26,807 bases of DNA from a virus, in IMG/VR virus record IMGVR_UViG_3300031569_000030, positions 1 to 26,807 of that record. One strand, given 5' to 3'. A program made the position numbers and the translations under genes. The notes beneath the pieces are model-generated. The model ran no database searches. It saw only the letters and a list, made by a program, of their open reading frames with translations, and was not told where the DNA came from. Shown one piece after another: positions 23,861 to 26,807 of this stretch; the first letter of the stretch is position 1; each line of letters opens with the position of its first letter.

Positions 23861-26086
23861 TTATTTATTAATTTTTGAAAGGATACCATCATTGTTAAAT
23901 GTTTTTATTCCTAAATTTACTTTTTTCATAGTTCTATCAGCTATAGGTTTATACTTGTTTTTATTACAAGCCATTATAGCTAGTCCAGAACTAATAGATG
24001 CATCGTGCTTGGTTCTATTATTTATATTAAACTTTCCCCAATCTTCTAGTGTATCTTGATGGTACATGTCTCCATATCCATCTTGCTTTAAACCTACATA
24101 AGTATCAATATAAGCTTCAATAGCTGCGGCATGCGCCTGTTTAATATCTTCGCTTGAGTTAGGTATTCCGCCTATCTCTTTTTCTGTTACTGAAAGTTTG
24201 TTCCAAATTTTATCAGGACGATTCATTGAAAAACCTCTATAACCCCTACGTTTTAAATAGTATAATAATCTTGGTTTGTTATTTTCAGCTAATATTGGCA
24301 TACCATAAAAAACTAAAGACATCAAAACATCTTCAAAAAATATTTCCGCCGTTTGTGGTCTTGATATATATTCTAAAAAGAAATGATTAGGTGGTGCGTC
24401 TTCCATTGAAAACTTTGTTAAACCATGTAAAGATCCTTTAGAACCTCTACCATCAACAGTTCCTGATATATCATAACTATCACATCCAAAAGCACCAATA
24501 TGTTCATTACCTGGATACTTTGTTCCATTTCTTATAATCACTTGGTTTTGAAGTGATTTAGGTGGCACCCAACTAACTTGAAATCTACCATCTTTGTTTG
24601 GTACAAATATTACTTCAGTATCTTTAACGCCATTAAGCCATTGAAAACTACCTTTAGTTATATTAGCCCTATTGTTAAAATCTTCATTATAATCAACTTG
24701 TTCATATATTTTAGTCAAGTTAAAAAGACTTTGTTTTGTTTCGTCTCTAAATGCGTGTTTTTCAGTTCTTGGAAACTGTCTATAATATTCGTTTAAACTA
24801 TCTTGATCAGACTTTAATCCCTCAACTTCATTTTCCCAGTGCTCGATAACTCCTGTTGTAATGTCGTAACCATCAACACCTTTGATTGTATTTGATCCTC
24901 TAACAAAGACAGGTGATCCGAAAGTATCCATGAATCCTTCGTAGTTCCACTCCATAGGTATGAACAAGCTATAGAGTCCAGAAGATGTTTGTCCGTTTCT
25001 ATTTCTTTTAGTAACGTCTGAATTGTAGTAAAGTTTTTTAAAATTGTTTCCACCTTTATCTAAAGCATTTGAAGTTGAGCCCATCATACATTTACCTACG
25101 ATTCTGGATCCTAGACGTAATGTAGTTTTTGTAACTCTCCAGTTGTTTAATATATTATCAGGTCTTTCCCATTTACCACTCTCATCATGAGCTAATAGTT
25201 TTAGCTTTTCACCATCGTATGAGTTGTCACCAGTGTTTTTCCAGTCAATAGTTGTATCAAGACCATCTAATTCCCTAAGCTGTTCATTCGACTCAAGCTT
25301 TCTTCTAGTAAGCTTTGATGCTGGAACACGATATGCCAATTCAGTCTTTGGCCTATCCATACCATCTTGAATGGGTTTAAAAAAGAACGGGTAGTTGACT
25401 GATATTGGGACAACTTTATCTGTAAACATTTTCTTGGCATCTGCTCCAGACTTGGAAAGTATTCCAAACCTAGCATCGGAAGATATTGTGGCTTGGTTGA
25501 CAAGCTCTGCTGATGACATAAAAGAGAATCCAGATCGTCTGTTTTTAAGGTAACACATTCCGTAACATCTTGTATCTGCTTTACATGCTTCCCAAAATAT
25601 AAAGAAGAGTCTGTTTGCTTCTCTAAAATCTGGTGCTCCAATGTCAATCTTTGACCATTGCAAGTACATGTAATGAGTACCAGTAATGTAAGTAGGAGTG
25701 CCATTGTTATAAAAGTAAAATCCTTGTTCTCGTCTAGTAAATTCATCGTCAATATAATCGTACCATTTTTCTTTAAATTCAGCTGGATATTCTTCCCAGT
25801 CAAATCTACTTTTAATTCTACTTAGTTCTTTTGGATATTCGGCTTTTTCCCAGTATTGTTCCGCTTTTTCTTTACTTCGTTTAAACGGTTCATTTGTTGC
25901 TGGTAAAGCAATCCTGAGATTCTGTATTTCAATGATTTGTCCAATTTTTCCAGTTTTACTTATTACTATAAAATCATAATCAGAATTATAACCATAATCC
26001 CATTTTTTAAATCTATTGTTTTTAGCTAGTATCTTAGGATTTACAACTTCCTTAATTTCTTTCCAAAGGGTTTGTTCGTAACTCAC
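23861..26086 (-). CDS. terL: Terminase large subunit
   Basis: 741 residues. The ATPase part has a Walker A-like KNRRSGFSF (R183, R184, G186, S188) lacking the usual Lys after Gly, a Walker B-like LLAHDESGK (D301, E302), and a coupling motif MMGSTSNALDKGG. The RNase H-fold nuclease part has candidate acidic residues D536 and D539 (FGCDSYD) and D695 (KHDASISSG). It pumps DNA into the prohead and cuts it. The start is GTG, overlapping the upstream stop as GTGA, with GGGAG six bases before it; no in-frame ATG fits. It has about 150 residues before the ATPase, longer than many terminases. The stretch at about 24840-25720 has higher G+C than the ends. Confidence 0.93.
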   Translation of the reverse strand: MSYEQTLWKEIKEVVNPKILAKNNRFKKWDYGYNSDYDFIVISKTGKIGQIIEIQNLRIALPATNEPFKRSKEKAEQYWEKAEYPKELSRIKSRFDWEEYPAEFKEKWYDYIDDEFTRREQGFYFYNNGTPTYITGTHYMYLQWSKIDIGAPDFREANRLFFIFWEACKADTRCYGMCYLKNRRSGFSFMSSAELVNQATISSDARFGILSKSGADAKKMFTDKVVPISVNYPFFFKPIQDGMDRPKTELAYRVPASKLTRRKLESNEQLRELDGLDTTIDWKNTGDNSYDGEKLKLLAHDESGKWERPDNILNNWRVTKTTLRLGSRIVGKCMMGSTSNALDKGGNNFKKLYYNSDVTKRNRNGQTSSGLYSLFIPMEWNYEGFMDTFGSPVFVRGSNTIKGVDGYDITTGVIEHWENEVEGLKSDQDSLNEYYRQFPRTEKHAFRDETKQSLFNLTKIYEQVDYNEDFNNRANITKGSFQWLNGVKDTEVIFVPNKDGRFQVSWVPPKSLQNQVIIRNGTKYPGNEHIGAFGCDSYDISGTVDGRGSKGSLHGLTKFSMEDAPPNHFFLEYISRPQTAEIFFEDVLMSLVFYGMPILAENNKPRLLYYLKRRGYRGFSMNRPDKIWNKLSVTEKEIGGIPNSSEDIKQAHAAAIEAYIDTYVGLKQDGYGDMYHQDTLEDWGKFNINNRTKHDASISSGLAIMACNKNKYKPIADRTMKKVNLGIKTFNNDGILSKINK

Positions 26087-26358
26087 TTACTTCTCCCTTC
26101 TGCAAAACCTTTAAAAGTTTTTTCTACTTTAACTTCCTTAGGTTTTTCATTTAGCATATCTTCTTCTATTTGAATACGATTAAGTATTTCAAAAGCATCA
26201 AATATAGCTAGTTTCTTAGTTGCAGCAGCATTCTTTAATCTATCAGCGCTTACATCGTCGTCTGAGTCAACAATCTTTTCTTTTGCTACCTTAATTAATT
26301 CCTCAACTGCTTTTTGCCCAGCTTGGATTATACTCTTTTTGGTTTTCTTTATGTCCAT
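26083..26358 (-). CDS. Small protein before the terminase; small terminase subunit candidate
   Basis: 91 residues, helical and charged. The N-terminal half is Lys-rich, then comes DSDDDVSADRLKNAAATKK (31-49) leading to a helix LAIFDAFEILNRIQIEED (about 50-67), and the end is basic (FKGFAEGRSK). I recall similar short proteins with the LKNAAAxKKLAIxDAFEIL pattern directly before the terminase in Bacteroidota phages, without a proven function. Its position, size and 4-base overlap with the large terminase gene make it a candidate small subunit. I see no clear helix-turn-helix, so this is a context call. It overlaps the upstream gene by 56 bases. Confidence 0.6.
   Translation of the reverse strand: MDIKKTKKSIIQAGQKAVEELIKVAKEKIVDSDDDVSADRLKNAAATKKLAIFDAFEILNRIQIEEDMLNEKPKEVKVEKTFKGFAEGRSK
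26093..26097 (-). promoter_or_regulatory. Shine-Dalgarno sequence deciding the GTG start of the terminase
   Basis: GGGAG on the minus strand, six bases before the GTG at 26086. It lies in the last codons of the 91-residue gene and supports coupled translation. Confidence 0.75.
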
Positions 26359-26807
26359 ATTTAATTAATATGTCTTTTGATTTCATACAATATAATAACT
26401 CTTCATCTACCACAAACTCCCACTCTCTAGCATTTGGAAAACCAACAATGTCTTCTTCTACTATGTTTAATTTTTTTAACAACTTGTTTCCGTATTTTAA
26501 AACACCTTTATTAGGTATTGTTTTATCTCCCAGTTTTTCAGAAGTTAATGGTTTTACAAAACATCTATCTAAAAAAGAATTAAAAACACCATCTCTTTCA
26601 TATAAATATATTTGATCAACAGAACAAAAATACAAGTTGTTTTTAAAATAAGCTCTACTGTTTTTTTCTCTACCTTTCATATCGTAGAACCTTCTAAAAA
26701 CATTGTGATGTACATACACTATGTCTCCTGGTGTTATATCTAAGTTGTAAGCTTTTGGAACACTTACAACTTTTGCTTTTTTATTAACAGATTTAAAAGT
26801 TTCTATT
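26303..26807 (-). CDS. GroES-like co-chaperonin, N-terminus beyond window
   Basis: The frame is open to the right edge with no ATG, so the gene starts outside; 167 residues are visible. LDITPGDIVYVHHNVF near the visible start and VEEDIVGFPNAREWEFVVDEELLYCMKSKDILIKYG near the end resemble the strands and closing DDIL-type end of GroES. The GVLKYGN segment between them fits too. Phages such as T4 encode a co-chaperonin (gp31) that works with host GroEL to fold the coat protein, and the location beside the head genes agrees. The identification rests on pattern and memory of similar annotated marine-phage proteins. A GTG at 26719 is internal, not the start. Confidence 0.55.
   Translation of the reverse strand, partial: IETFKSVNKKAKVVSVPKAYNLDITPGDIVYVHHNVFRRFYDMKGREKNSRAYFKNNLYFCSVDQIYLYERDGVFNSFLDRCFVKPLTSEKLGDKTIPNKGVLKYGNKLLKKLNIVEEDIVGFPNAREWEFVVDEELLYCMKSKDILIKYGHKENQKEYNPSWAKSS

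Noticed and set aside
25267-25803. Minus-strand open frame of 178 codons within the terminase.
   Set aside because: It is out of frame with the terminase, which carries clear motifs across the same stretch; composition is that of a shifted frame.
26717-26719. GTG as the start of the GroES-like gene.
   Set aside because: The frame remains open for 29 more codons to the window edge with fitting sequence (LDITPGDI), so the start is outside.
1-26807. Tape measure, tail sheath, integrase, repressor, tRNA, CRISPR or insertion sequences.
   Set aside because: Nothing matching was seen by eye on either strand. Genes are nearly continuous, so there is little room for RNA genes. A tRNA scan was not possible here.

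Overview
The window looks like part of a double-stranded DNA phage genome that infects a Bacteroidota (flavobacterium-type) host. The sequence is very AT-rich by eye. Every gene I can support lies on the minus strand, in one tightly packed series that reads from high to low coordinates. Nearly all start codons have only AT-rich leaders and no Shine-Dalgarno sequence, as is usual in Bacteroidota. Several proteins match, from family memory only, the structural proteins of crAss-like and marine flavobacterial short-tailed phages. I see no tape measure, tail sheath, long tail tube or lysogeny genes, so a podovirus is the best inference.

Layout, in transcription order. (1) 26807-26083: the 3' part of a GroES-like co-chaperonin and a 91-residue protein that may be the small terminase subunit. 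(2) 26086-21503: large terminase and portal, abutting end to start. (3) 21477-18434: scaffold-like protein, major capsid protein and a small capsid-associated candidate. (4) 18365-17547: an unrecognised 272-residue protein bracketed by two intrinsic terminators. (5) 17488-10269: two head-tail connector (ring/adaptor) proteins and a nozzle/muzzle assembly apparently spread over two genes (1159 and 610 residues). (6) 10262-1: a GNAT-like acetyltransferase, two internal-virion candidates, and an enormous gene still open at the left edge (2609 complete codons visible).

The most interesting element is the giant gene. Along its visible length I see a basic N-terminus, coiled coils and hydrophobic segments. 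These are followed by an HExxH metalloprotease-like domain, a segment resembling sigma-70 region 2, an unresolved helical module, and a HAD-family phosphatase domain with its motifs intact. Short FSID/YSID motifs sit between the modules. This is the architecture of a polyvalent protein carried in the virion and delivered with the DNA, possibly cut into separate effectors. That function is inference.

Expression control visible here consists of two leaky-terminator candidates just after the capsid genes, and a near-duplicate 28-base leader built of AT-rich pentamers at two gene starts. Strong Shine-Dalgarno sequences appear only before the terminase and the giant gene. No stretch without a gene exceeds about 70 bases, and I saw no tRNA, CRISPR array, insertion sequence or attachment site.
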